From the NCBI GenBank assembly GCA_009691765.1, contig SIAO01000001.1, positions 124,001 to 188,000 on the forward strand: 64,000 nt of DNA. Direction: 5' to 3'. The stretch's first letter is position 1; each line of letters starts with the position of its first letter. The DNA comes from Planctomycetota bacterium. Its GTDB lineage: Bacteria; Planctomycetota; GCA-002687715. Shown here one piece after another: positions 33,741 to 41,870 of this stretch. A program made the position numbers and the translations under genes. The notes beneath the pieces were generated by a model. It did not search any database. It saw only the letters and a program-made list of their open reading frames with translations, and had not been told where the DNA came from.

Positions 33741-34766
33741 GTGGACGGGGACGCAGGGGAAATCGCACGCAGCATTGCTGACGCACTGCAAGAGGCGAAG
33801 CACGTGGTCTTGACCACGCATATCACGCCCGATGGAGATGGTTTTGGCGCAGCGCTTGCGTTGTTGCGTGTGCTACGCAGCCGAGGCAAGCGGGCGGAAT
33901 TCATCAACTGCTCTGCCACGCCGCAAAACCTGCGCTTCCTCTCGCATCGCGGCGAGTTTTTCGTGTTTGATCCGCTCCTGCACACAGCCAATCTTGAAGA
34001 AGCCGATGTGATTGTGGCGACAGATCTCGGCGGTTCCAAGCGCCTCGGACGAATGTTCGAACCTGTGGCGGCCAGTCATGCGCAAAAGGTGCTGATCGAC
34101 CATCACCGGTTTCATAATGACATTTTTGACTTGCCCTTGGTGGTGGAGTCCGCGTCGTCCTCTTGCGAGATTACGCACGATCTTTTGCGTTTGATGGGTG
34201 TCGAAATCGACTTTGGCGTGGCGGAACCGTTGTATGTCGGGGTGGTGAATGACACTGGGTCGTTTGCCTACGATTGCACGACTCCCCGTGTGCATCGCAT
34301 TGCTGCGGAGTTGATAGAGCGCGGAGTTTCGCCTGCCAAGATCTGGCGCGAATTGCAGTGCGGGCAACCCTTGCCCAAGCTCCATGCCCTTGGTTCAGCG
34401 CTGTCGTCAATCCAGCTTGAGTGCGCTGGCCGCCTTGCATTCAGCGTTGCTGACAAGGCTGTGTTGAAGCGTTTGGGCGTGGTTCCGCGCGATGCCTTCG
34501 AAATTGTCAACTACTTGCTGCGCGTGCGCGGTGTTGAAGTTGGCGTGTTCTTTTTCCCCGTCGATGAGCTGCGTACCAAAGTGAGTTTGCGGAGTGCCGG
34601 CAAGGTGGATGTGTGCCAATTGGCGGAGCGGCACGGTGGTGGTGGGCATCGCTTCGCCGCAGGCTGCACAGTCGAAGGAATGGATTGTGCTGGTGCGGTG
34701 AGCGCGGTGTTGAACGACATGCGCTTGCTGCTGGATCTGGATGTGTTGCCGTCAGAGGAGTTGTGA
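33741..34766 (+). CDS. nrnA: DHH-family phosphoesterase, NrnA-like (oligoribonuclease/pAp phosphatase)
   Basis: 341 aa from GTG at 33741. DHH motifs are LTTHITPDGDGFGAALAL (Asp pair), VATDLGGSKRLG, LIDHHRFHND (DHH) and GVVNDTGSFAYDC. The DHHA1 domain ends with RHGGGGHRFAAGCTVEG. This order and length match NrnA-type enzymes, which degrade short RNA oligomers (nano-RNA) and 3',5'-pAp in the cytoplasm. Family members with other substrates exist, such as cyclic dinucleotide phosphodiesterases, but lack of sensor domains points to NrnA. The pepA gene begins 3 bases later. Confidence 0.9.
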   Translation: MDGDAGEIARSIADALQEAKHVVLTTHITPDGDGFGAALALLRVLRSRGKRAEFINCSATPQNLRFLSHRGEFFVFDPLLHTANLEEADVIVATDLGGSKRLGRMFEPVAASHAQKVLIDHHRFHNDIFDLPLVVESASSSCEITHDLLRLMGVEIDFGVAEPLYVGVVNDTGSFAYDCTTPRVHRIAAELIERGVSPAKIWRELQCGQPLPKLHALGSALSSIQLECAGRLAFSVADKAVLKRLGVVPRDAFEIVNYLLRVRGVEVGVFFFPVDELRTKVSLRSAGKVDVCQLAERHGGGGHRFAAGCTVEGMDCAGAVSAVLNDMRLLLDLDVLPSEEL

Positions 34767-34769
34767 ACG

Positions 34770-36209
34770 ATGGAATTGCGCGTCATCGCTGCGGTGTCCA
34801 AGACTGGTGCGAAGGATTCCGTTCAAGCTCACGTTGTCTTCGAAGACACGAAGCACATGCCCGCACAGGTGCGGAAACAGTGGTTGACCGCGCTTGCCGC
34901 CGGTCAGGTGAGGAAAAAGGATGGCGTGGCTCTGCTGTTCGCTCTCGGAACACCGCGGCTCGCACAGTTGCACTGTGTTCTCGCCCAAGGGAAAAGCGCC
35001 GATGCTCACGCTTTACGCAATGCCGGTGCGCAGTTGTGTCGCATGATGCCGAGTAGCGTGCGCGAAGTGCAGTTGTTCTGGCCGAAGACCGCTTCGCCAA
35101 GCCTTGCTGCCGAACTTGCAACCGGCTTCATGTTGGCTGGGCATCCTGCCGCCAAAGGACCTGAATCCAAGATGAGATTGAGTGTGGTGGCAACTGCGAA
35201 GGACGGCAAGTTGCGCAATGAACTGCGCCGCGCTCTCATCGTGGCAGAAGCTGTCGTGTTCGCACGGCGCTTGGGGAATCTTCCAGGCAACCTGTGTACG
35301 CCTGCTGTTCTCGCCTCTGATGCCGCGCAGGCGCTGCGCAAGGCTGGAGGCAAGGCCAAGGTGCTGCTGCCTGCGGCGCTGAAACGCCTGAAGATGGGCG
35401 CCTTGCTGGGTGTTGCGCAGGGCAGTCATGCACCCGCGCGCTTCATCATCATGGAGCATGGGCGCAAGGTCGCGGGAAGGCCCACGGTGGTCTTGGTGGG
35501 GAAGGGTGTCACCTTCGATTCCGGAGGCATCTCGCTGAAGCCCGGTGAAGGCATGGAGAAAATGCGGCACGACAAGTGCGGCGCAGCGGCGGTCATCGGC
35601 ACGATGGTTGCGGCGGCGCGGCTGAACTTGCGTGTTCATCTCGTGGGCCTTGTGCCTGCGGTTGAAAACATGCCCGGCGGCGGCGCTCAGCGCCCTGGCG
35701 ATGTGGTTACAGCCATGAACGGCAAGACCATCGAAGTCATCAACACTGATGCAGAAGGGCGCCTCATTCTCGCTGACGCACTTTGCTATGCGCAACGCTA
35801 CAAGCCGCAGCATTTGGTGGATCTCGCGACGCTCACGGGCGCTGTGACCATCGCGCTCGGCAAATCCAGAGCTGCCATTCTCGGCACCGACGATGTGGGG
35901 ATCACGGCCTTGCTCAAAGCAGGCGAGGAGAGTGGTGAACCGTTGTGGCGCTTGCCCCTCGGGGCTGCCACAGCGGAACTCATGCAAGGCCGGATCTCTG
36001 ATTTGAAAAACCTAGGTGGCCGTGAAGCCGGAACGATCACTGGTGCTGAGTTCTTGCGCCCCTTCGTGGGCGACATGCCTTGGGCGCATTTGGACATTGC
36101 TGCGGTGGCATGGGACGACACGCTGCGTTCATGGAACCGACCCGCCGGATCCAGCGGCTTCGGTGTGCGTTTGTTGCTCCGTTGGCTTGAAGGCGTCGCG
36201 GCACGATAG
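34770..36209 (+). CDS. pepA: leucyl aminopeptidase (M17 family)
   Basis: 479 aa, normal for M17. The C-terminal catalytic half shows VGKGVTFDSGGISLKPGEGM (Lys and metal Asp), MRHDKCGAAAVIG and the family signature NTDAEGRLILADALCYA. The N-terminal half is the less conserved macrodomain-like part. It removes N-terminal residues from peptides in the cytoplasm using two metal ions, as a hexamer. In some bacteria PepA also binds DNA; nothing here supports or excludes that. It follows nrnA in the same unit. Confidence 0.95.
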   Translation: MELRVIAAVSKTGAKDSVQAHVVFEDTKHMPAQVRKQWLTALAAGQVRKKDGVALLFALGTPRLAQLHCVLAQGKSADAHALRNAGAQLCRMMPSSVREVQLFWPKTASPSLAAELATGFMLAGHPAAKGPESKMRLSVVATAKDGKLRNELRRALIVAEAVVFARRLGNLPGNLCTPAVLASDAAQALRKAGGKAKVLLPAALKRLKMGALLGVAQGSHAPARFIIMEHGRKVAGRPTVVLVGKGVTFDSGGISLKPGEGMEKMRHDKCGAAAVIGTMVAAARLNLRVHLVGLVPAVENMPGGGAQRPGDVVTAMNGKTIEVINTDAEGRLILADALCYAQRYKPQHLVDLATLTGAVTIALGKSRAAILGTDDVGITALLKAGEESGEPLWRLPLGAATAELMQGRISDLKNLGGREAGTITGAEFLRPFVGDMPWAHLDIAAVAWDDTLRSWNRPAGSSGFGVRLLLRWLEGVAAR

Positions 36210-36238
36210 ATCTCTGGCAAGACTGGTAAGGTTTTCAC

Positions 36239-37132
36239 ATGCTCATTCCGATTTTCGAACCGCATGCACACATGATCTCGCGGGTCACAGACGACTACGA
36301 GCGCATGGCCGCCGCGGGAGTCAAGGTGGTCTTGGAGCCTGCTTTTTGGTTGGGTCAGCCGCGAACTTCGGTCGGGTCCTTCGTGGACTACTTCGACACC
36401 TTGGTGGGCTTTGAGCGTTACCGCGCTGCCCAGTTCGGCATCCATCACGTTTGCACTTTTGCATTGAACCCGCGCGAGGCCAACGACCCGCGTGTGAATG
36501 AGGCGGTTCTCGAGATCCTGCCACGCTACCTCGAAAAGGGCGGCGTGGTCGGAGTGGGCGAACTGGGTTTGGACGAGATGACCGCCACCGAAGACCGCTA
36601 TTTCGAAGCGCAAGTGGAGTTGGCGAGGCGCCATGACCTTCCCTTGCTGGTGCACACGCCCCATCGCAACAAGCGCCAAGGGTTTCAGCGCTGCCTTGAC
36701 ATGGTGCGCGGAGCAGGGTTTCCCATGCAGCGTGTGCTGCTCGACCATGGCAACGAAGAGACCATTGAGCTCACCATGGAGACTGGCGTGATGCAGGGGT
36801 TCAGCATTTATCCCAAGACCAAGATGGACCCGCCGCGAATGGTGGCCTTGCTCCAAAAGTACGGTGTAGAACGCATCAGTATCAACAGCGCCTGCGACTG
36901 GGGCATCAGCGACCCGTTGTCCGTGCCGAAGACTGTGGCCTTGATGCAACAAGCGGGCTTCAGCACGGAGCAGATCACGCGCGTAGTGTGGCGCAATCCT
37001 GTTGAGTTCTTTGCTCAGACGGGGCGCTGCAGTGAAGCGGAGTGGCTGACTCCTCCGGCGACAGCGCCGCTGAGTGCGACTGGGAGCACCATTCTTCGCG
37101 GTGGGGGGCCACGCTCTGAAGGCTGCTGCTAA
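36239..37132 (+). CDS. eboB: TatD-family metal-dependent hydrolase, EboB-like
   Basis: 297 aa. Metal ligands of the TatD fold are visible: HAH in EPHAHMI at the N-terminus, Glu in GVGELGLDEM, His in LLVHTPHRNK and LLDHGNEE, and Asp in NSACDWG. The stretches EPAFWLGQPRTSVGSFVDYF, ALNPREANDP, QGFSIYPKTKMDP and VWRNPVEFFAQTGR are those I associate with the TatD member of the ebo cluster, rather than housekeeping TatD nucleases. The next gene, overlapping by one base, is the EboA-like partner. In known ebo clusters these work in export or maturation of a small-molecule precursor. Exact substrate unknown. Confidence 0.75.
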   Translation: MLIPIFEPHAHMISRVTDDYERMAAAGVKVVLEPAFWLGQPRTSVGSFVDYFDTLVGFERYRAAQFGIHHVCTFALNPREANDPRVNEAVLEILPRYLEKGGVVGVGELGLDEMTATEDRYFEAQVELARRHDLPLLVHTPHRNKRQGFQRCLDMVRGAGFPMQRVLLDHGNEETIELTMETGVMQGFSIYPKTKMDPPRMVALLQKYGVERISINSACDWGISDPLSVPKTVALMQQAGFSTEQITRVVWRNPVEFFAQTGRCSEAEWLTPPATAPLSATGSTILRGGGPRSEGCC

Positions 37133-37758
37133 TGGACGTGCGCGCTGAGTTTGCGTTTGAAGACGCCACCACTCAGCTCTTGAACAGCGAGCTTGCGACG
37201 TTGCACAGCGGCGCTGCTCTCGAAGTGCGCTTCCCTGGATTGCCGCGCAGAGTGGGGAGGCAGCCGCTGGATCAGGGGATTCTGCGTTTGAGTCACGGCA
37301 TCATGCAGCGTGGCGTTTGGCGTGTCTGCGATGCTGTCGCCCTCTGCGTGCTTCAGACTGCTGGGGGAGCCGAGCGAGCGCTTGCGCTGTACGAACACGC
37401 CGACCGCGATGAGCGTCTCATGGCCACGCGAGCGTTGCTTCATTTGGCGACTGCGGATGCGCTGCGCACTTTTCTGGGGATGTTGCAAACCACGAACGAT
37501 CAAGCGTTGTTTGAAGCGGCGTTCCTTGATGGCGAGCATACCGCGCATCTCTTGGATGACGCCGCGTGGAACCGGTTCTTGCTGAAGGCTGCGTTCATTG
37601 GGCTCCCGCTTGCGCGCATTCCTCACTGGGAGCAGCGCGCCACATGCACGCTTTCACGCATGTTGCTGGATTTGCAGGCCGAACGAGAGGCTGCAGGGCG
37701 GCCTGTGTGGCCAGACACGCAACGCGTCGTCGCCTGTGCGCCCTGCGTTGATCGTTGA
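37132..37758 (+). CDS. eboA: EboA-domain protein
   Basis: 208 aa. Recognised from its C-terminal half: AAWNRFLLKAAFIGLPLARI, then REAAGRPVWPDTQRVV. These match the EboA pattern of W-x-x-hhLKAhFhG-x-PL and ERxAAxRxVxPExWR. No catalytic residues are known for EboA. The ATG lies inside the stop of the TatD/EboB gene (TAATG). EboA belongs to the cyanobacterial and eustigmatophyte ebo operon, which aids periplasmic traffic of pigments such as scytonemin precursors. The eboC-F partners are not in the window, so function here is open. Confidence 0.72.
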   Translation: MDVRAEFAFEDATTQLLNSELATLHSGAALEVRFPGLPRRVGRQPLDQGILRLSHGIMQRGVWRVCDAVALCVLQTAGGAERALALYEHADRDERLMATRALLHLATADALRTFLGMLQTTNDQALFEAAFLDGEHTAHLLDDAAWNRFLLKAAFIGLPLARIPHWEQRATCTLSRMLLDLQAEREAAGRPVWPDTQRVVACAPCVDR

Positions 37759-37776
37759 GCGTGCCGGGTGTAAATT
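37748..37776 (+). promoter_or_regulatory. promoter placing the transcription start at or near the next ATG
   Basis: TTGATC at 37748-37753, a 17-base spacer and TAAATT at 37771-37776. Only 6 bases separate the -10 element from the ATG at 37783, so the transcript would be leaderless. The promoter overlaps the end of the EboA gene. Confidence 0.5.
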
Positions 37777-37782
37777 GCGCGC

Positions 37783-38868
37783 ATGGCAAGCTTGAGTAGG
37801 AAGATTGCGTTTGTGGCGCTGCTCCTCTTTGTCTTCGGTTGCAAAGGCACCGCTGAGAAGTTGGATGATCTGCGCCAGTCCACCGACGCCAAAGGTCGGC
37901 TCGAACTCGGCATTTACGACGCGGGCCTCTTGGTGCACGAAGGCTTTGCAGCACTGTTGGACGCGGATGAGCTGAGCCTTGTCCAAATCGGGCGCGCGGT
38001 GCATGACTGTGGACTAATCCTTGAAGGCAATGAGTTCGCTTTGTGTCGGGCCGACGCGGTTTCGACGCTTACGCACCTTGCGCTACGCATTCCCTTATCG
38101 GCCCATACAGAAGCGCTCGAGGACCATCCGAATCTCAACAAATATGCCTTGGCTCAAGTGGAGCGTCTGGACGCTGCTGGGCGCATTCTTGAAGCGCCAG
38201 GCCTCATGCTTGCACTGCAAGATGCGGACAAGGTGGTGGTTGAACATGCGCGGAATGAACTGCGCAAGGTGACAGGCCAAGACCATGGCGTGACACCAGC
38301 GGCTTGGCAGGCGTGGTGGGAGAAGGCCTCGCCAGGCTTGCTTCGCGATGCGGCTGCGGCGAGCTTGGAGCCACTGCGCATTCTTGGTTCTTTGCGCTTC
38401 CCAGCGCTTGCGCAAGCGCGTTCTGTGTTGGGCTATGTAGCGGCGCGCATGGGTGTCGTGGATCTCCCAGAACTTCACGCTGTATGCGAACCGACTTTGC
38501 GCGTACTCGCGCGCCAGGTTGTTGTTCTTGGGCTGCAAAAAGCACTCACCGATAAAGATGTTGCGGTGCGCTGCGAAGCCTACAGAGGCGTGCTCTCTGT
38601 CCAAGATCCAAGCATGGCCGCCGCACTCGCGCCATGTTGGGCGCAAGAAAGTACTAGCGCTGGTCGCGTCAAACTGCTGCAAGCTACGGCCGTATTCCCC
38701 TGCAAGAACTCACTAGCCACACTTCTTCTCGCACTTGGCGATGATGAACGCGCCGTGGTGTTGACGGCTCATGCTGGATTGCAGCGCATGACGGGCGAAG
38801 TCGGTGTGCCGCAAGAGCGTTGGTGGCTGCAGTGGTACGAACGCAGCGGCAAGAGCCTGTGGCCATGA
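37783..38868 (+). CDS. lipoprotein with HEAT-like helical repeats
   Basis: 361 aa. The N-terminus IAFVALLLFVFGCKGTAEKL is a lipoprotein signal with lipobox VFGC. The rest is predicted helical, with repeats resembling HEAT units (ALQDADKVVVEHARNELRKV; ALTDKDVAVRCEAYRGVLSV; ALGDDERAVVLTAHAGLQRM). A segment QAWWEKASPG before the middle is echoed at the C-terminus by QERWWLQWYERSGKSLWP. Function is unknown; protein-protein scaffolding at the membrane is likely. No ribosome binding site is seen, consistent with a leaderless message. The stop overlaps the DUF366 start. Confidence 0.75.
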   Translation: MASLSRKIAFVALLLFVFGCKGTAEKLDDLRQSTDAKGRLELGIYDAGLLVHEGFAALLDADELSLVQIGRAVHDCGLILEGNEFALCRADAVSTLTHLALRIPLSAHTEALEDHPNLNKYALAQVERLDAAGRILEAPGLMLALQDADKVVVEHARNELRKVTGQDHGVTPAAWQAWWEKASPGLLRDAAAASLEPLRILGSLRFPALAQARSVLGYVAARMGVVDLPELHAVCEPTLRVLARQVVVLGLQKALTDKDVAVRCEAYRGVLSVQDPSMAAALAPCWAQESTSAGRVKLLQATAVFPCKNSLATLLLALGDDERAVVLTAHAGLQRMTGEVGVPQERWWLQWYERSGKSLWP

Positions 38869-39458
38869 GAGTTTTAACGGTGGCGGCGGAACTGGAAACG
38901 CGCCGCGATTACAGCGGACATGAGCTAAGGCCGCATTTCATTCGGCAAGTGTTCGGTCTGCATGGCGATGCAGCAGTGATTTTCCGAGGTGCAGCGAGTG
39001 TGCGTGCGGGTGCATTGCTGGATCTCGAAGACCGCGACGCAAGCGACTGCATTGCAGCAGCGGACATGCTCCACCTGATCGTCGAGTGCTTTGGTGCTTC
39101 CTTGGAGCGGATGGTGTTGCTGCAACGCTTGATCACAACACTGGCATGTGAGCGCTTGCGGCTGGCCTTGCCCGCAACTGTTGCGCATACGGTGCGTCGC
39201 AGCGGTGACGATGTGTTTGTTGGCGCCGAGAAGTTCAGCGTGAGCATTGCCACGGTGTCACAAGTCTCCGGTCTGATCCACGCTGGATTTAACATTGACT
39301 CGACGGGAGCTCCTGTGCCTGCGATTGGGTTGTTACGCCTTGGGCTTGATCCGCAGGTTTTCGCGGATGGCCTCCTCGCAGATCTTCAGACGGAGGTCGC
39401 CGGAGTGATCGAGGCGCTCTGCAAGGTGGCGCCAGCTCATCCAGGGAGTGGTTCTTGA
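38865..39458 (+). CDS. DUF366-family protein, unknown function
   Basis: 197 aa from ATG at 38865 (ATGA overlap with the upstream stop). The family pattern is seen at GHELRPHFIRQVFGLHGDAA, VDLEDRDASDCIAAADMLH-like text (here LDLEDRDASDC), HLIVECFGASLERMVLLQRL and VGAEKFSVSIATVSQVSGLI. It continues with HAGFNIDSTGAPVPAIGL and ends VIEALCKVAPAHPGS. As I recall, DUF366 is best known from archaea and its fold resembles biotin or lipoate ligases. The conserved GDAAVIFRG and KFSVSIAT blocks suggest ligand binding. Function is not established. Confidence 0.75.
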   Translation: MRVLTVAAELETRRDYSGHELRPHFIRQVFGLHGDAAVIFRGAASVRAGALLDLEDRDASDCIAAADMLHLIVECFGASLERMVLLQRLITTLACERLRLALPATVAHTVRRSGDDVFVGAEKFSVSIATVSQVSGLIHAGFNIDSTGAPVPAIGLLRLGLDPQVFADGLLADLQTEVAGVIEALCKVAPAHPGSGS

Positions 39459-40828
39459 ACGTTGACCCCGCGTCCAAGACGGATGAGCCCGAACGCGGTA
39501 GAGCTGGGTCGGCGCGCAAACCGTTGCTGCTCGCTCTCAAGCTGCTCTTGGGCGTGGGCATCATTGCACTGATCGCTTGGAAACTCCCTATCCGCGATGG
39601 TGTTTATTGCGATGAAGTCTTGATTCCCGGGCGTGGGCTCAGCATCACGCCGGATGGCGGTCTCCTCGCTGTCACAACAAAGGAAGATGAGCGCCTCAGT
39701 GTTCCGCGCAATTCGGGTGTTCGCCTTATCACTGGCGGCAAGGGGCTGTTACTACGCCGACTTGGTTTGCCTGACGTCGCATTGAAAGCGGCATCGTTTC
39801 ACGGAGAAGTGCGCCTCGACGGTGACAACGGCCTCATCAGCATGCCGCTGAACAAAGTGGATTGCGAAGAACGCGCACTCTCAGGCAGCGACGAGAAGCA
39901 GGTTGAACCACGTGTCGTGCAAGGGCTCGAGACCATCATGTCGCGGATCGAGGCACGCTGGTTGTGTCTGGCTGCGTTCCTGGTGTTCGCCTCTTTGCTG
40001 CTCGGGGCATTGCGTTGGGAATTGCTGGTGCGTGCTCAAGGCTTGGCCTTGGGGTTTCAAGAGGCGGTGCGCCTGACATTCATCGGGCTGTTTTTCAACA
40101 ACGTAGTGCCCGGATCGACCGGTGGTGACATCATCAAGGCCTGGATGCTCGCACGGCGATATGGCGGACGGCGCGCTGCTGCTGTGACGACCGTTCTCGT
40201 GGACCGGGTGCTGGGTTTGTTCGTGCTCGCAGGCTGCGCTGCCGTTGTCATGCTTTTCGATCTTGCAAACTATCGCCAGCTAGCGGTCATCTTGTGGACG
40301 ATGCTCGGATGCGTCGCGTTTGGCACAGTGGTGTTTTTGAGCCGACGAGTTCGTCGTGCACTGCGCGTAGATCGTTTGCTCAAGCGCCTGCCTGCTGCTG
40401 GCACGTTGATGGAACTGGATCAAGCCATCGTGAATTACCGCCAGTTCCCCGGACACATTGTGTTTGCCGCAGTGCTGAGTTTGGTAGCTCAAGTCTGCTT
40501 TGTAGGGGCTGTGGTGATCATCGGGTTTGATCTTGGAATGGACGCCACTTCAGGCCTGCGCGAGCCAGAACTGCTCACTTACATCATGACGTTGCCGTGC
40601 ATCTTCATCGTCAGCGCGGTGCCCGTGCTTCCTGGCGGCTGGGGTGTCGGCGAAGCTGCCTACGCATACTTCTTTTCCATCGTGGGTGTGCTGGACTTGG
40701 CGATTCCAGTGGCTTTATCAGTGATTACGCGCGCCTTGTTGTTGACCTTCAGCCTTTTCGGTGGCCTCATGATGCTGCGCTCTCGGCGTAGTGGAGAGGC
40801 GAAAGCCGCTGAGCATTCCCCAAGGTAG
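39455..40828 (+). CDS. integral membrane protein, lysylphosphatidylglycerol synthase TM-region family (AglD/UPF0104-like)
   Basis: 457 aa from TTG at 39455 (TTGA overlap with the DUF366 stop). After one N-terminal helix (LLLALKLLLGVGIIALIAW) comes a soluble insert of about 110 residues, then six or more helices. The family signature is LTFIGLFFNNVVPGSTGGDI, then IKAWMLARRYGGRRAAAVTT and VLVDRVLGLFVL. PGGWGVGEAAYAYFFS near the C-terminus is also typical. The family includes the flippase-like half of MprF and archaeal AglD. The catalytic aminoacyl-transfer domain is absent, so a lipid or lipid-linked sugar transport role is likelier. Confidence 0.82.
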   Translation: MNVDPASKTDEPERGRAGSARKPLLLALKLLLGVGIIALIAWKLPIRDGVYCDEVLIPGRGLSITPDGGLLAVTTKEDERLSVPRNSGVRLITGGKGLLLRRLGLPDVALKAASFHGEVRLDGDNGLISMPLNKVDCEERALSGSDEKQVEPRVVQGLETIMSRIEARWLCLAAFLVFASLLLGALRWELLVRAQGLALGFQEAVRLTFIGLFFNNVVPGSTGGDIIKAWMLARRYGGRRAAAVTTVLVDRVLGLFVLAGCAAVVMLFDLANYRQLAVILWTMLGCVAFGTVVFLSRRVRRALRVDRLLKRLPAAGTLMELDQAIVNYRQFPGHIVFAAVLSLVAQVCFVGAVVIIGFDLGMDATSGLREPELLTYIMTLPCIFIVSAVPVLPGGWGVGEAAYAYFFSIVGVLDLAIPVALSVITRALLLTFSLFGGLMMLRSRRSGEAKAAEHSPR

Positions 40829-40855
40829 ATTTGTGCAGCCGTAGCGGAGAACTGC

Positions 40856-41758
40856 ATGCCCATACTTGTTGCTGGATCCATGGCTTTGGACACGATCACG
40901 ACCCCGTCGGGATCTCGCGAGGAGATTCTCGGTGGAGCGGCGAGCTTCTTTTCAGTCGCGGCTTCGCTCTTTGATCACGTGCGCCTTGTCGGCGTCATCG
41001 GTGGTGATTTCCGTGATCGTGATCTCGAAATCTTCCGGCGACGCAACATCGATATGGGCGGGCTCGAACGGCGTGAAGACGGTGAGACGTTTCGCTGGAC
41101 TGGGCGCTATGAAGGGCGTATGGAATCAGCGCAGACGATTGAGACGCGCCTCAACGTGTTGGCGCAGTTTCGTCCGACCTTGCCGACACACTTTCGTGAG
41201 TCCCGTATGGTGTTCCTCGCGAACACGGATCCGATCACCCAGGAGCACGTGTGCAGCCAACTGACCGACGCGCAATTCGTCTTGCTCGACACCATGAACT
41301 TCTGGATCGGCGCGCACCGCGACAATCTGCTCAAGGCGATGCGCGCGGCGAAGAACGTCATCTTGAACGATGATGAAGCGCGGGCGCTTGGCGGGTCCAG
41401 CAATCTTGTAGTGGCAACGGAGCGCATCGTGGCCGAAGGCATCGAGACAGTGGTGATCAAGCGTGGCGAACATGGGGCGTTGCTCTATCGCGGTGGCCGT
41501 ACTTTCGCTGTTCCAGCACTGCCGTTGAAGGAGGTCGTCGACCCGACCGGGGCTGGCGATTCTTTCGCAGGAGGCTTCATGGGGGCCTTGGCCGCCAGCA
41601 ACGATCTCAGCTTCCACGGCATGCGCCGTGCATTGCTCTATGCCACGGTGATGGCGTCATTCACTGTTCAAGGCTTTGGTTTGGAACGGCTCTTGACGGT
41701 CACTCGTTCTGAGGTGGAAGCACGTCTCGTTGAGTTGATCGAACACATGACGCCTTGA
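40856..41758 (+). CDS. PfkB-family carbohydrate or nucleoside kinase
   Basis: 300 aa. PfkB signature 2 is clear: DPTGAGDSFAGGFMGALA, containing the catalytic Asp and anion hole. At the N-terminus are AGSMALDTITTPSGSREEIL and GGAASFFSVAASLFDHVRLV, corresponding to the substrate-binding GGA region. The middle has the ATP-site strand VVIKRGEHGALLY. Signature 1 is weak, so the substrate cannot be named; adenosine kinase-like members have similar spacing. The ATG lies 27 bases after the previous stop, so it may be in the same transcript. Confidence 0.88.
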   Translation: MPILVAGSMALDTITTPSGSREEILGGAASFFSVAASLFDHVRLVGVIGGDFRDRDLEIFRRRNIDMGGLERREDGETFRWTGRYEGRMESAQTIETRLNVLAQFRPTLPTHFRESRMVFLANTDPITQEHVCSQLTDAQFVLLDTMNFWIGAHRDNLLKAMRAAKNVILNDDEARALGGSSNLVVATERIVAEGIETVVIKRGEHGALLYRGGRTFAVPALPLKEVVDPTGAGDSFAGGFMGALAASNDLSFHGMRRALLYATVMASFTVQGFGLERLLTVTRSEVEARLVELIEHMTP

Positions 41759-41817
41759 GTCTTGCCAGCAAGCGCCTTGGTGCGCCTCGGCCTGCGGCTA
41801 AGCTGTCCCGACGAATA

Positions 41818-41855
41818 CCGCGAACGCGGGAACCCCAGGAGCGCCATCGAGGCGC
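41818..41855 (+). promoter_or_regulatory. two small hairpins in a leader, role unknown
   Basis: CCGC-GAAC-GCGG at 41818-41829 and GCGCC-ATCGA-GGCGC at 41841-41855 lie 15-50 bases before the ATG at 41871. Two other GCGCC copies upstream (41772 and 41782) could compete for the same GGCGC strand. It fits no riboswitch class I can recognise. Confidence 0.3.
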
Positions 41856-41870
41856 AATCACAAGAATCTC

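Noticed and set aside
35013-36952. Long minus-strand frames (324 and 384 aa)
   Set aside because: Antisense to pepA and the TatD-like gene, which are certain.
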